Counted from the first letter of the stretch, positions 35,057 through 43,419 are shown. The stretch: 64,000 nucleotides of DNA from Sphingomonas naasensis (GCF_004792695.1 NZ_SRXU01000001.1:620001-684000), one strand, 5' to 3'. The notes: a model not told the origin generated them from the sequence alone. A program made the numbers and translations.

Positions 35057-35382
35057 GGATCGATCTCCTTGAGAAGGCTGCGCAGGTCGGCGAAGCGATC
35101 GCGCCAGAACAGGTCGTAATGGCTCAGCCAGTCGAACAGCGGCGCGAGCCCCTCGGGCCGCGCGCGGTAGAAGACGTTGCGGCCCTGCGGCCGCTCGGCG
35201 ACCAGCCCCGCCAGCTTGAGCGATTTGAGATGCTGCGACACCGCGCCCTGCGTGACCCCGCTGACCCGGGTCAGCTCGGCGACGTTGATCTCGTCGGCGC
35301 GCGCGATGCGCTCGAACACTGCGCGCCTTGTCGGGTCAGCGAGCGCGCGCATGACGGAATCGATCGGGCTGGTCTGGATCAT
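35053..35382 (-). CDS. ArsR-family repressor
   Basis: A 109-residue winged-helix regulator: ALADPTRRAVFERIARADEINVAEL, then the recognition region SGVTQGAVSQHLKSLKLAGLVAERPQGR. No metal-binding Cys pair is present, so this is the non-metal ArsR subgroup paired with SRPBCC proteins. I choose ATG 35382 (MIQTSPIDSVMRALADPTRR). The -10 box TAATAT ends 7 bases upstream of it and covers the alternative ATG at 35391, so the transcript is predicted leaderless. Confidence 0.88.
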   Translation of the reverse strand: MIQTSPIDSVMRALADPTRRAVFERIARADEINVAELTRVSGVTQGAVSQHLKSLKLAGLVAERPQGRNVFYRARPEGLAPLFDWLSHYDLFWRDRFADLRSLLKEIDP

Positions 35383-35389
35383 GCGACTC

Positions 35390-35425
35390 ATATTAGTTTA
35401 CGCTAATGCATTAGTCAATTCTAAT
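35390..35425 (-). promoter_or_regulatory. arsR promoter with double ATTAG-N6-CTAAT operator
   Basis: Two 16-bp dyads, ATTAG-TTTACG-CTAAT (35392-35407) and ATTAG-TCAATT-CTAAT (35410-35425), are spaced 18 bases apart; between them the half sites form the perfect palindrome CTAATGCATTAG. On the minus strand TTGACT (35418-35413) and TAATAT (35395-35390) are 17 bases apart. The operator spans the whole promoter, as expected for autorepression. Confidence 0.75.
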
Positions 35426-35493
35426 GCATTTAGCTGTGCATGGCCGCGTTGCGGCGCTGGACGGGCGCCGACCCTGCCCGCTATCGGCGCTGC

Positions 35494-35694
35494 ATGCCCG
35501 TCATCGCCACCATCATGAATTCGACCACCGGCCAGCCGATCCAGAAGATGAGCTTCGGCCGCATGCCCAAGCCCTGGGCCTCGTTCACTCTCGAGACCGG
35601 CGAGCTGGTCAAGGCCGACCGCGTCGACATCGGCAAGCCCGCGCCGGGCAAGGTCGTCGTCCCCGTCTCGGTCTGGGTGACGCCGAAGGGCTAG
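35494..35694 (+). CDS. Small protein of unknown function
   Basis: A 66-residue protein, VIATIMNSTTGQPIQKMSF...PWASFTLETGEL, ending PVSVWVTPKG, with a beta-rich composition. No SD precedes ATG 35494 and an internal ATG at 35515 is possible. It could be a short single-domain beta-sheet protein. Not recognised. Confidence 0.45.
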   Translation: MPVIATIMNSTTGQPIQKMSFGRMPKPWASFTLETGELVKADRVDIGKPAPGKVVVPVSVWVTPKG

Positions 35695-35696
35695 GC

Positions 35697-35720
35697 TCTC
35701 CCCGCTTTCGCGGGGATGAC
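35697..35720. repeat. Half copy of family A palindromic repeat
   Basis: CTCCCCGCTTTCGCGGGGATGACG equals the right arm of the 2029-2138 element. The remaining bases to 35953 hold no gene I can support. Confidence 0.65.
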
Positions 35721-35953
35721 GCGCGCCGGCGAAGAATTGTAACGAAACATTGCTGGCCCGCGCCGGCCATTGAATCCGCCGGGCCCAGCCCCTAGATTCG
35801 AGACTGCGGGACCGGGCCCCTCTGGCGGCGGCTTCACCTGAAGCCCCGTGATGTCGGACCGCATCGAGCTAGCTCGGTGCAGGTTTGGTGGCTGCCCCCT
35901 CCTCCCTCACCGAAGAACCGGCTCGATCGATGTAACTGTCGATGGAGTGGCAA

Positions 35954-36169
35954 GTGAGTATCCTGATCGAGCGGCTGATCGCCGCGCACCGTCTTCTCAA
36001 CCGCGAAATCCGCCGCGAGCTCGCGCGTCGCGCCCCCGATTCCTCCCGGCTGACCCGGCTCAAGAAGGAACGGCTCGCGATCAAGGACCGGCTCTTCCGC
36101 CACTTCCCCGATGCGGCCGAGATGCGCCGCATCGCGCGCGGCGCGATCGCGCGCGCGCGTCACGCCTAA
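35954..36169 (+). CDS. DUF465 (YdcH-like) protein
   Basis: A 71-residue helical protein: AHRLLNREIRRELARR, then RLTRLKKERLAIKDRLFRHF, the HxxLxxEI...LKKxxLxxKD pattern of DUF465/YdcH. GTG 35954 has GGAG six bases upstream; ATG 35942 would add four residues. The stop is followed at once by the SD (AAGGAG) of the Bax-inhibitor gene, so the two are probably co-transcribed. Confidence 0.75.
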   Translation: MSILIERLIAAHRLLNREIRRELARRAPDSSRLTRLKKERLAIKDRLFRHFPDAAEMRRIARGAIARARHA

Positions 36170-36182
36170 GGAGACCACGCAC

Positions 36183-36896
36183 GTGGACAATCTTTCCGCC
36201 TTCAACCGCGGCGCCGCCAGTGCCGCGCAGGTCCGCTACGATGAGGGCCTGCGCCGGCACATGCTCGGCATCTATCGCAACATGGGCATCGGCCTCGCCA
36301 TCACCGGGCTGGTCGCTTTGCTCGTCGCCAGCTCGCCGCCGCTGGTCGCGCTGATCTTCGGCACGCCGCTGAAGTGGGTCGCGATGCTCGCGCCGCTGGC
36401 GTTCGTCTTCTTCTTCACCTTCCGCATCGACCGGATGACCACCGCCGGCGCGCGCACCGCCTTCTTCGCCTTTGCCGGCGTGATGGGCGTGTCGATGGCG
36501 AGCATCTTCCTCGTCTTCACCGGCCAGAGCATCGCGATGGCCTTCTTCACCGCCGCGGCGATGTTCGCCGGCCTCAGCCTGTGGGGCTACACCACGAAGC
36601 GCGATCTCACCGGCATGGGGACCTTCCTCGTCATCGGGCTGGTCGCGGTGATCGGCGCGAGCCTCGTCAATCTGTTCCTCGGCTCGAGCCTGCTCCAGAT
36701 GGCGCTCTCGGTCGTCGGCGTCGTGGTGTTCGCGGGCCTCACCGCGTGGGACACGCAGCGCCTGAAGAGCGAATATGTCGTCTATGGCAACAGCCAGGCG
36801 GCCGAGAAGCTCGCGGTGATGGGCGCGCTGTCGCTCTATCTCAACCTGATCAACATGTTCCAGCTGCTGCTGGGGCTGATGGGCGAGCGGGAGTAA
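36183..36896 (+). CDS. Bax inhibitor-1/YccA-family membrane protein
   Basis: A 237-residue protein with seven hydrophobic segments. The family pattern is visible in LRRHMLGIYRNMGIGLAITGLVALL at the first helix and the Asp-containing TAWDTQRLKSEY before the last helices. Homologues act as pH-sensitive calcium leak channels (YetJ) or protease modulators (YccA). GTG 36183 is preceded by AAGGAGACC. The zinc-finger gene follows after 4 bases. Confidence 0.92.
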   Translation: MDNLSAFNRGAASAAQVRYDEGLRRHMLGIYRNMGIGLAITGLVALLVASSPPLVALIFGTPLKWVAMLAPLAFVFFFTFRIDRMTTAGARTAFFAFAGVMGVSMASIFLVFTGQSIAMAFFTAAAMFAGLSLWGYTTKRDLTGMGTFLVIGLVAVIGASLVNLFLGSSLLQMALSVVGVVVFAGLTAWDTQRLKSEYVVYGNSQAAEKLAVMGALSLYLNLINMFQLLLGLMGERE

Positions 36897-36900
36897 CCGC

Positions 36901-37212
36901 GTGACCGGCACCTTCACCTGCCCCGTCGACGGCACCAAATTGGTGCCGATGGAGCGCTCGGGCATCGAGATCGATCATTGCCCGAGCTGCCGCGGCGTCT
37001 GGCTCGATCGCGGCGAGCTCGACAAGATCATCGAGCGCAACGGCGCCGTGGCGGCGCCGTTGCCGCCCCAGCCGCAACCGGCGGCGCAGCCCGCGCCCTG
37101 GCCCGATCAGCGGCCGCGCTACGATGATCGCCACCAGCAGCATGGCGGCCATCACGGCCAGCACTACGGCCACAAGCGCCGCAAGTCGTTCCTCGAGGAA
37201 CTGTTCGACTAG
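36901..37212 (+). CDS. TFIIB-type zinc-ribbon protein
   Basis: A 103-residue protein. The zf-TFIIB module (residues 6-45) has CPVDGTKL and CPSCRGVWLDRGELDKI. A Pro/Gln/His-rich linker follows (HQQHGGHHGQHYGHKRR) and an acidic end, FLEELFD. GTG start, 4 bases after the Bax-inhibitor stop. The His-rich stretch may also bind metal. Function unproven. Confidence 0.85.
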   Translation: MTGTFTCPVDGTKLVPMERSGIEIDHCPSCRGVWLDRGELDKIIERNGAVAAPLPPQPQPAAQPAPWPDQRPRYDDRHQQHGGHHGQHYGHKRRKSFLEELFD

Positions 37213-37242
37213 TCCCCCAATCCCCGAACAGTTTCCGAACCT

Positions 37243-37278
37243 GCCCGTCGCCGATCGCTCGGCGGCGGGCCTTTCTTT
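37243..37278 (+). terminator. Rho-independent terminator
   Basis: The stem GCCCGTCGCCGA/TCGGCGGCGGGC is followed by CTTTCTTT. It ends the DUF465/Bax-inhibitor/zinc-ribbon operon before the convergent gene at 37286. Confidence 0.7.
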
Positions 37279-37285
37279 GCCGCCG

Positions 37286-37567
37286 TCAGAGCCCGACGCC
37301 GCGGCACAATTCGTAGAGCCGCTGCACCTTCGGGTGGTTCGCGCCGAACTTCGCGCGGAACTGCGCCTTGGAGGCGCATGCGGATATCTGCGCCGGGGTC
37401 GGCCGGCGCTGCGCCTGGCGCGCGCGACTGTTCCGGAGCAGCGCGCGCGTCGTCGAATCCTGCAGGACGACGCGGCCATGATCCTCGACCTGGGTGGTCG
37501 GGAGGTCTTGGCCATATCCCGGCGCGGCGATCGCCAGCAGCGCGATGGCGCATGACATGGTCCGCAT
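37286..37567 (-). CDS. Exported protein of unknown function
   Basis: A 93-residue protein with a signal peptide (MRTMSCAIALLAIAAPGYGQ, residues 1-20). The mature part is basic and has two Cys (SACASK, YELCRG) that may form a disulfide. ATG 37567 has AGGAGG seven bases upstream. No known domain. Confidence 0.6.
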   Translation of the reverse strand: MRTMSCAIALLAIAAPGYGQDLPTTQVEDHGRVVLQDSTTRALLRNSRARQAQRRPTPAQISACASKAQFRAKFGANHPKVQRLYELCRGVGL

Positions 37568-37719
37568 GATCTGCCTCCTGTGGTGGCGCCATGGATAGGT
37601 CACGTCGGCCGCCCCGGTCCACGGCCCGGCCCCCCATCCGTCGCGTATCGCGCAGCGCCGGGCTTTTCTTTGCGCGCTGCCTCCCGCTATCGTCGCGGCT
37701 GAAGCGAGGGAGGGAAATC

Positions 37720-39063
37720 ATGGTCACACGCAGGTCGCTCATCGGCGGCTCGGCCGCACTGGCGGCGACATTGACCTTGCCGCTTTCCGCCCGCGCCGCG
37801 CCCGGCTTGGTCCGGCGCGAGGGCACGCGGCTGATGCTCGGCGGCCGGCCCTATCGCTTCGCCGGCGCCAATCTCTGGTACGCCGCATGGCTCGGCGCCG
37901 ACGCGCCTTATGGCGATCGCGCCCGCCTGCGCCGCGAGCTCGATACGCTGGCGGCCACCGGCGTCACCAATCTCCGCATCGCCGCTTCGGCCGAGGAGTC
38001 GCCGCTCAAGAATGCGGTCAAGCCGGCCTTTCACGGCGCCGATCCGGGCTCGGCCGATCCGGCGTTGCTCGGCGGGCTCGATTTCGCCCTCGCCGAGATG
38101 GCCAGGCGCGGGATGAAGGCGGTGCTGTACCTGACCAATTTCTGGGAATGGTCGGGCGGGATGATGACCTATCTCTATTACGTCACCGGCAAGTACATGG
38201 ACGTCAACGACCCCGCGCATCCCTGGCCGGCCTTCCCCAACGCCACTGCGCAATTCTACGCCAACCCCAGGGCCGTCGCGTGCAACCATGATTGGGTGCG
38301 CGCGATCGTCGGGCGCACCAATGCGATCACCGGCACCGCCTATCGCGACGATCCGACGATCATGGCGTGGCAGCTCGCCAACGAGCCGCGTCCCGGCGGC
38401 GATCGCGCCACCGCGACCCCGCTGCTTCCGGCCTATTATGCCTGGCTCCGCGACAGCGCGAAGCTGATCAAGTCGCTGGACGGCAACCATCTCGTCTCGA
38501 CCGGCAGCGAGGGCCTCAAGGGCAGCGTCGAGAGCGCCGAAATCTATCGCACCGCGCACAGCGTGCCCGAGATCGACTATCTCACCGCGCATATCTGGCC
38601 GCTCAACTGGAACTGGGTCGACGCGGGGGACATCGCCGGCAGCCACGCCGCCGCGACCGCCAAGGTCGCCGAATATCTCGATCAGCATCAGGCGCTCGCC
38701 CGCCAGATCGGCAAGCCGCTGGTGATCGAGGAATTCGGCTATCCGCGCGACGGCGGCGGCTACGACCGGGAGGCAAGCACCCACTTCAAGGACCTGTATT
38801 ACCGGCAGATCTACGACGCCGTCCTGACCAGCGCCCGCACCGGCGGCCCGATCGTCGGATCGAACTTCTGGGCGTGGAACGGCGAAGGCCGCGCCGCGCA
38901 TGGCGACCATCGCTTCCGCTCCGGCGACACGGCGTGGCTCGGCGATCCCCCGCACGAGCCGCAAGGCTGGTACGGCGTGTTCGACACCGACGCGACCACG
39001 CGGGCGGTGATCGCGGCGCACGCGAAGGCGCTGGCGAGTGTGGGGGAAGCAACAGCGGCATAA
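37720..39063 (+). CDS. GH5 endo-beta-mannanase-like glycoside hydrolase, Tat-exported
   Basis: A 447-residue glycosidase. The N-terminus TRRSLIGGSAALAATLTL is a twin-arginine signal, so it is exported folded. The barrel has MAWQLANEPRPGG with the acid/base Glu222 and LVIEEFGYPR with the nucleophile Glu338, both as in clan GH-A family 5, and the WQLANEPR wording is close to mannanases (GH5_7). ATG 37720 is preceded by GAGGGAGGG. It stands alone, with no transporter or TBDR next to it. The mannan substrate is an inference. Confidence 0.87.
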   Translation: MVTRRSLIGGSAALAATLTLPLSARAAPGLVRREGTRLMLGGRPYRFAGANLWYAAWLGADAPYGDRARLRRELDTLAATGVTNLRIAASAEESPLKNAVKPAFHGADPGSADPALLGGLDFALAEMARRGMKAVLYLTNFWEWSGGMMTYLYYVTGKYMDVNDPAHPWPAFPNATAQFYANPRAVACNHDWVRAIVGRTNAITGTAYRDDPTIMAWQLANEPRPGGDRATATPLLPAYYAWLRDSAKLIKSLDGNHLVSTGSEGLKGSVESAEIYRTAHSVPEIDYLTAHIWPLNWNWVDAGDIAGSHAAATAKVAEYLDQHQALARQIGKPLVIEEFGYPRDGGGYDREASTHFKDLYYRQIYDAVLTSARTGGPIVGSNFWAWNGEGRAAHGDHRFRSGDTAWLGDPPHEPQGWYGVFDTDATTRAVIAAHAKALASVGEATAA

Positions 39064-39064
39064 A

Positions 39065-39199
39065 GATCCTCCCCGGCACGGGGAGGGGGACCGCGCCACG
39101 CAGTGGCGTGGTGGAGGGGGATCGCCGCGAAGGATTCGCCATGAGGAGAGCCCCCTCCACCAGCCTGCGGCTGGTCCCCCTCCCCGTGCCGGGGAGGAA
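39065..39199. repeat. Long palindromic intergenic repeat (family B)
   Basis: The outer arms GATCCTCCCCGGCACGGGGAG and CTCCCCGTGCCGGGGAGGA are perfect inverted copies over 18 bases; internal GGTGGAGGGGG and CCCCCTCCACC pair as well. It separates the mannanase gene from the sulfur operon. Confidence 0.85.
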
Positions 39200-39280
39200 C
39201 GCACGCCTAATAGCTCCCCTACTCGCCCCCCAAACCATCCTCCGTTGCCCCAATCCCGGCCAAAGCCCATCTCCCGCCGC

Positions 39281-40066
39281 ATGGCATCTCTGCTCGACCC
39301 TTCCGCGCGTGGCCGCGTGATTCTCGTCGGTGCCGGCCCCGGCGATCCGGGCCTGCTCACCGTGCGCGCCGTCGAGGCGCTGCGCGAAGCCGACGTCCTC
39401 GTCCATGACGGCCTCGTCGATCCGCGCGTGCTCGATCTCGCCCCGCAGGCGCACCGCATCTCGGTCGCCAAGCGCCGCGCGCGCCATACGCTGCCGCAGG
39501 ACGCGATCAACGCGCTCATCGTCGCGCATGTGAAGACCGGCGCGATCGTCGTCCGCCTCAAGGGCGGCGATCCCTTCATCTTCGGCCGCGGCGGCGAGGA
39601 AGTCGAAGCCGTGCGCGCCGCCGGCCTGCCGGTCGAGGTGGTCCCCGGCGTCTCCGCCGCGCTCGGCGCCGCCGCCGAGGCGATGCTGCCGCTCACCCAT
39701 CGCGACTGGTCGAGCGCGGTCAGCTTCGTCGCCGGCCAGTGCAAGGGCCTGTCCGACCAGAATTGGTCGGGCCTCGCCGGCAAGGGCCGCACCCTCGTCA
39801 TCTATATGGGCGTCGCCAATTGCCCGGCGATCGCCGACAAGCTGATGGCCGATGGCGTCGCCCCCGACATGCCCGTCGCGGTACTCGAGCGCGCCACGCT
39901 TGCCGACCATCGCGCGATCCGCACCCTGCTCGCCGATCTCGGCGACATGGTCGAGCGCGAGGACATCAAGAGCCCCGCGATCATCGTCGTCGGCGAGGTG
40001 GTCCGCCTGTCCGACGCCGAGGACAAGCTCGCCGCCTGGGCCAAAGCAGCGGAGTCGCTCGCATGA
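39281..40066 (+). CDS. cobA: Uroporphyrinogen-III C-methyltransferase
   Basis: A 261-residue SUMT, methylating uroporphyrinogen III at C2 and C7 to precorrin-2 for siroheme, the cofactor of the sulfite reductase encoded two genes later. Motifs: VGAGPGDPGLLTVRA (about 15-29), RLKGGDPFIFGRGGEE and VPGVSAALGA. It has no fused CysG dehydrogenase/ferrochelatase domain. The stop overlaps the next gene as ATGA. Promoter is probably within 39200-39280. Confidence 0.93.
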   Translation: MASLLDPSARGRVILVGAGPGDPGLLTVRAVEALREADVLVHDGLVDPRVLDLAPQAHRISVAKRRARHTLPQDAINALIVAHVKTGAIVVRLKGGDPFIFGRGGEEVEAVRAAGLPVEVVPGVSAALGAAAEAMLPLTHRDWSSAVSFVAGQCKGLSDQNWSGLAGKGRTLVIYMGVANCPAIADKLMADGVAPDMPVAVLERATLADHRAIRTLLADLGDMVEREDIKSPAIIVVGEVVRLSDAEDKLAAWAKAAESLA

Positions 40067-40359
40067 AGATCCTGACCGGCAACGATCTGCGCACCGGCGC
40101 GGTGATCTGGTGGACCGGCGAGGGCTGGTCGCTCCATGTCGAGGACGCCACCGATGTCGGCGACCGCGGCGAGGCGATCCTCACCGAGGAGACCGGCGCG
40201 CGCCGCGTCAATGGCGGCGTGGTGATCGACGGCTCGATGACCCCCGAGGGTCCCCGCCCCGCGCACATCAAGGACCGCATCCGCGCGCTCGGCCCCACCG
40301 TGCGCCCCGATCTCACGCTCAAACCCGCCGATCCCAATGCCGGCAGCTGGGTGATCTGA
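40063..40359 (+). CDS. DUF2849 protein of the sulfite-reductase operon
   Basis: A 98-residue protein beginning ILTGNDLRTGAVIWWTGEGWS, matching DUF2849, a family found almost only upstream of alphaproteobacterial sulfite reductase genes. It overlaps cobA by 4 bases and ends 1 base before cysI. It likely aids assembly or activity of the reductase; this is inference from context. Confidence 0.88.
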   Translation: MKILTGNDLRTGAVIWWTGEGWSLHVEDATDVGDRGEAILTEETGARRVNGGVVIDGSMTPEGPRPAHIKDRIRALGPTVRPDLTLKPADPNAGSWVI

Positions 40360-40360
40360 C

Positions 40361-41995
40361 ATGTACCGCTACGACCAATATGACCAGGCCATCGTCGACG
40401 CCCGCGTCGAGGAGTTCCGCGAGCAGACCGCGCGCCGCATCGCCGGGGCGATGAACGACGACCAGTTCAAGCCGCTGCGGCTCAAGAACGGGCTCTATCT
40501 CCAGCTCCACGCCTATATGCTGCGCGTCGCCATCCCCTATGGCACGCTCGACGGCCGCCAGATGCGCAAGCTCGCCGACATCGCGCGCAGGTACGACCGC
40601 GGCTACGGCCATTTCACCACCCGCCAGAACCTCCAGTACAACTGGATCAAGCTGGAAGAGGCGCCCGACATCCTCGCCGAGCTCGCCACGGTCGAGATGC
40701 ACGCGATCCAGACCTCGGGCGAGAGCATCCGCAATCTCTCGGCCGATCAATATGCCGGCGCCGCCGCCGACGAGATCTGCGATCCGCGCCCCTGGGCCGA
40801 ATTGCTCCGTCAGGCGACGACCTTCCATCCCGAGTTCAGCTATCTGCCGCGCAAGTTCAAGATCGCGGTGATCGCCGCGCAGGAGGATCGCGCCGCGCTG
40901 CGCTGGCACGATTTCGCGCTGCGCATCGTCAAGAACGATGTCGGCGAGCAGGGCTTCGAAGTCTATGCCGGCGGCGGCATGGGCCGCACCCCGATCATCG
41001 CCTATCAGATCCGCGAATTCCTGCCCTTCGCGCAGATCTTCTCCTATCTCCAGGCGGTGCTGCGCGTGTGGAACACCCATGCGCGGCGCGACAACATCCA
41101 CAAGCAGCGGATGAAGATCCTCGTCCACGAGCTCGGCGAGGAGGAATTCCGCCGCCAGGTCGAGGAAGGGTTCCAGCACTTCCTCACGCTCCAGACCGAT
41201 TTCCCGCAAGCCGAGTATGACCGCATCGCGGCCTATTTCGCCCCGCCGCCGTTCGAGACCGGCCCGAGCGCGGAGATCGATCGCAGCGATCCCGAGTTCG
41301 CGCTCTGGGTCGATCGCCAGACCGTCGCGCACAAGGCGCCGGGCTATGCGATCGTCAACATCAGCCTCAAGCCGATCACCGGCATCCCCGGCGACATCTC
41401 GGCCGAGCAGATGGACATCGTCGCCGATCTCGCCGAGCGCTACAGCTTCGACGAGATCCGCGCCACGCACGCGCAGAACCTCGTGCTGCCGCATGTCCGC
41501 AAGGCCGATCTCCACGCCTTGTGGCAGGTGCTCGACGCGGCCGGCCTCGCCAGCGTCAATCTCGATCTGGTGACCGACATCATCGCCTGCCCGGGGCTCG
41601 ATTATTGCAGCCTCGCCAATGCCCGCTCGATCCCGCTCGCGCAGAAGATCGCGGCGCGCTTCGCCGATATGGATCGCCAGCTCGAGCTGGGCGAGCTCAA
41701 GATCAAGATCAGCGGCTGCATCAATGCCTGCGGCCACCACCATGCCGGGCATATCGGCATCCTCGGCGTCGACCGTAAGGGGACGGAGAATTACCAGCTC
41801 CTCCTCGGCGGCTCGGGTGCGGAGGATACCTCGCAGGCCAAGATCACCGGCCCCGGCTTCGACGAGGACGGCGTGGTCGACGCGCTCGAAAAGGCCACCA
41901 ATGTCTACTTACGCGAACGCCAGCCCGGCGAGCGCTTCCTCGACACCTATCGCCGGGTCGGCATGGATCCGTTCAAGGAGGCGATCTATGGATAA
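40361..41995 (+). CDS. cysI: Siroheme nitrite/sulfite reductase
   Basis: A 544-residue hemoprotein that reduces sulfite to sulfide by six electrons. The siroheme-4Fe4S ligands are in ACPGLDYCSL (Cys410, Cys416) and ISGCINACGHH (Cys453, Cys457). Two ferredoxin-like half domains are present. No CysJ flavoprotein is encoded here, so ferredoxin is the probable donor. It sits between DUF2849 and DUF934 genes, and overlaps the latter by 8 bases. Nitrite reduction is possible, but cysH next door points to sulfite. Confidence 0.93.
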   Translation: MYRYDQYDQAIVDARVEEFREQTARRIAGAMNDDQFKPLRLKNGLYLQLHAYMLRVAIPYGTLDGRQMRKLADIARRYDRGYGHFTTRQNLQYNWIKLEEAPDILAELATVEMHAIQTSGESIRNLSADQYAGAAADEICDPRPWAELLRQATTFHPEFSYLPRKFKIAVIAAQEDRAALRWHDFALRIVKNDVGEQGFEVYAGGGMGRTPIIAYQIREFLPFAQIFSYLQAVLRVWNTHARRDNIHKQRMKILVHELGEEEFRRQVEEGFQHFLTLQTDFPQAEYDRIAAYFAPPPFETGPSAEIDRSDPEFALWVDRQTVAHKAPGYAIVNISLKPITGIPGDISAEQMDIVADLAERYSFDEIRATHAQNLVLPHVRKADLHALWQVLDAAGLASVNLDLVTDIIACPGLDYCSLANARSIPLAQKIAARFADMDRQLELGELKIKISGCINACGHHHAGHIGILGVDRKGTENYQLLLGGSGAEDTSQAKITGPGFDEDGVVDALEKATNVYLRERQPGERFLDTYRRVGMDPFKEAIYG

Positions 41996-42413
41996 TCTCC
42001 TGCGCTTCCGCGACGACGAGGCGCATGACGAGCCCGCGGTCTCGATCGACGCGTTCCTCGGCCAGTCCAACGCCACTTCGGTGCGCATCGAGGCCGGCGA
42101 GGACGCGCGTCAGCTGATCCCCTTTCTCGATCGCCTCGCGCTGGTGGAGATCGACTTCCCGCGCTTCCGCGACGGCCGCGGCTACAGCTCGGCGCGCATC
42201 CTGCGCGAGGCCGGCTACAAGGGCGAGATCCGCGCCTCGGGCGACGTCCTCGTCGACCAGATGCTGTTCATGCGTCGCTGCGGGTTCGACAGCTTCGCGC
42301 CCGCCGCGCCGATCGACGAGGCGGCGCTCGAAGCCGCGCTCGCTCGCTTCGACTATGTCTATCAAAACGCCGCCGACGACGCGGTCCCCGTCTGGAAACT
42401 CCGCCATGGCTGA
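41988..42413 (+). CDS. DUF934 protein
   Basis: A 141-residue DUF934 protein (LVEIDFPRFRDGRGYSSARILR, then VLVDQMLFMRRCGFDSFAP), a family linked to the sulfite reductase operons of alpha- and betaproteobacteria. It overlaps both cysI and cysH by 8 bases, so all are translationally coupled. Its biochemical role is unknown. Confidence 0.9.
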   Translation: MDNLLRFRDDEAHDEPAVSIDAFLGQSNATSVRIEAGEDARQLIPFLDRLALVEIDFPRFRDGRGYSSARILREAGYKGEIRASGDVLVDQMLFMRRCGFDSFAPAAPIDEAALEAALARFDYVYQNAADDAVPVWKLRHG

Positions 42414-43185
42414 AGCCGCGGCCCGCAAGGTCGACCGGCTGGATCTCGCCCCGCGCTTCACGCAGCAGGACGCGATCCGGCTCAACAATCTGTTCCGCGG
42501 CACCTCGACCGAGGAGATGCTGCGCACCGTCCTCGGCGAGCACATGGTCGGCGAGGTCGCGGTGGTCTCGTCGTTCGGCGCCGAGTCCGCGGCGCTGCTC
42601 CATCTCGTCGCCTCGGTCGATCCGTCGGTGCCGGTGCTGTTCCTCGATACCGGCAAGCATTTCCCCGAGACGCTTGCCTATCGCGACACGCTGGTCGCGC
42701 GGCTCGGCCTCACCGACTTCCGCAACCTCCGGCCCGATGCCGATGTCCTCGCCGCGCGCGACGCGAGCGAGCTGCGCTGGTCCTATGATCCCGATGGCTG
42801 CTGCGACATCCGCAAGGTGGCGCCGCTCGCCAGGGGGCTCGAAGGATTCGATGCGAGCATCACCGGCCGCAAGGCGTTCCAGGCGAAGACCCGCAACGCG
42901 CTGCCGCGCTTCGAGATCGACACCGCCGATGCGCAGGGCCGGCTCAAGGTCAATCCGCTGGCCGACTGGACCCGCGCCGATCTCGACGCCTATTTCGCGC
43001 GGCACGATCTGCCGATGCATCCGCTGGTCGCGCAGGGCTATCCCTCGATCGGCTGCGCGCCGTGCACCAGCATGGTCAAGCCCGGCGAGGATCCCCGCGC
43101 CGGCCGCTGGCGCGGCTGGGACAAGACCGAATGCGGCATCCACACCCCGATCGCCGACGGCGACCCCAACCAGCCGAGCTTCTAG
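42406..43185 (+). CDS. cysH: Adenylyl-sulfate (APS) reductase, 4Fe-4S type
   Basis: A 259-residue CysH-family thiol-dependent sulfonucleotide reductase forming sulfite. Cys132-Cys133 (DGCCDIRK) and Cys217/Cys220 (GCAPCTSM) give the CC-X~80-CxxC motif that binds a 4Fe-4S cluster and marks APS rather than PAPS specificity. The catalytic Cys243 is in ECGIH. VSSFGAESAALLH is the nucleotide PP-loop. It is the last gene of the cobA-cysH operon. Confidence 0.93.
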   Translation: MAEAAARKVDRLDLAPRFTQQDAIRLNNLFRGTSTEEMLRTVLGEHMVGEVAVVSSFGAESAALLHLVASVDPSVPVLFLDTGKHFPETLAYRDTLVARLGLTDFRNLRPDADVLAARDASELRWSYDPDGCCDIRKVAPLARGLEGFDASITGRKAFQAKTRNALPRFEIDTADAQGRLKVNPLADWTRADLDAYFARHDLPMHPLVAQGYPSIGCAPCTSMVKPGEDPRAGRWRGWDKTECGIHTPIADGDPNQPSF

Positions 43186-43210
43186 GCGCGCAGCTCGGGC
43201 CCATTACTGC

Positions 43211-43347
43211 CGTCATCCCGGCCGAAGTGCCGGGATCCACGCCGCAACGAACGAGAAGCTCGAGGTGCTCGCGGTTCGGTTACCGCGGGCCCGTATGCTC
43301 TTCCTCAGTTCGCATGGTGGACCCCGGCACAAGGCCGGGGTGACGGA
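43211..43347. repeat. Paired palindromic intergenic repeat (family C)
   Basis: CGTCATCCCGGCCGAAGTGC and its continuation form one hairpin; ACCCCGGCACAAGGCCGGGG with TGACGG forms the other, in inverted orientation. It lies between cysH and the convergent DUF1521 gene, with no coding in 43186-43419. Confidence 0.65.
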
Positions 43348-43419
43348 CAGGATGTTGCCGGGGCCACCCTGCGGTGACCCCGGCTGCCCTCTCCTGCTGA
43401 CGAACCGATCCTATCCCGA

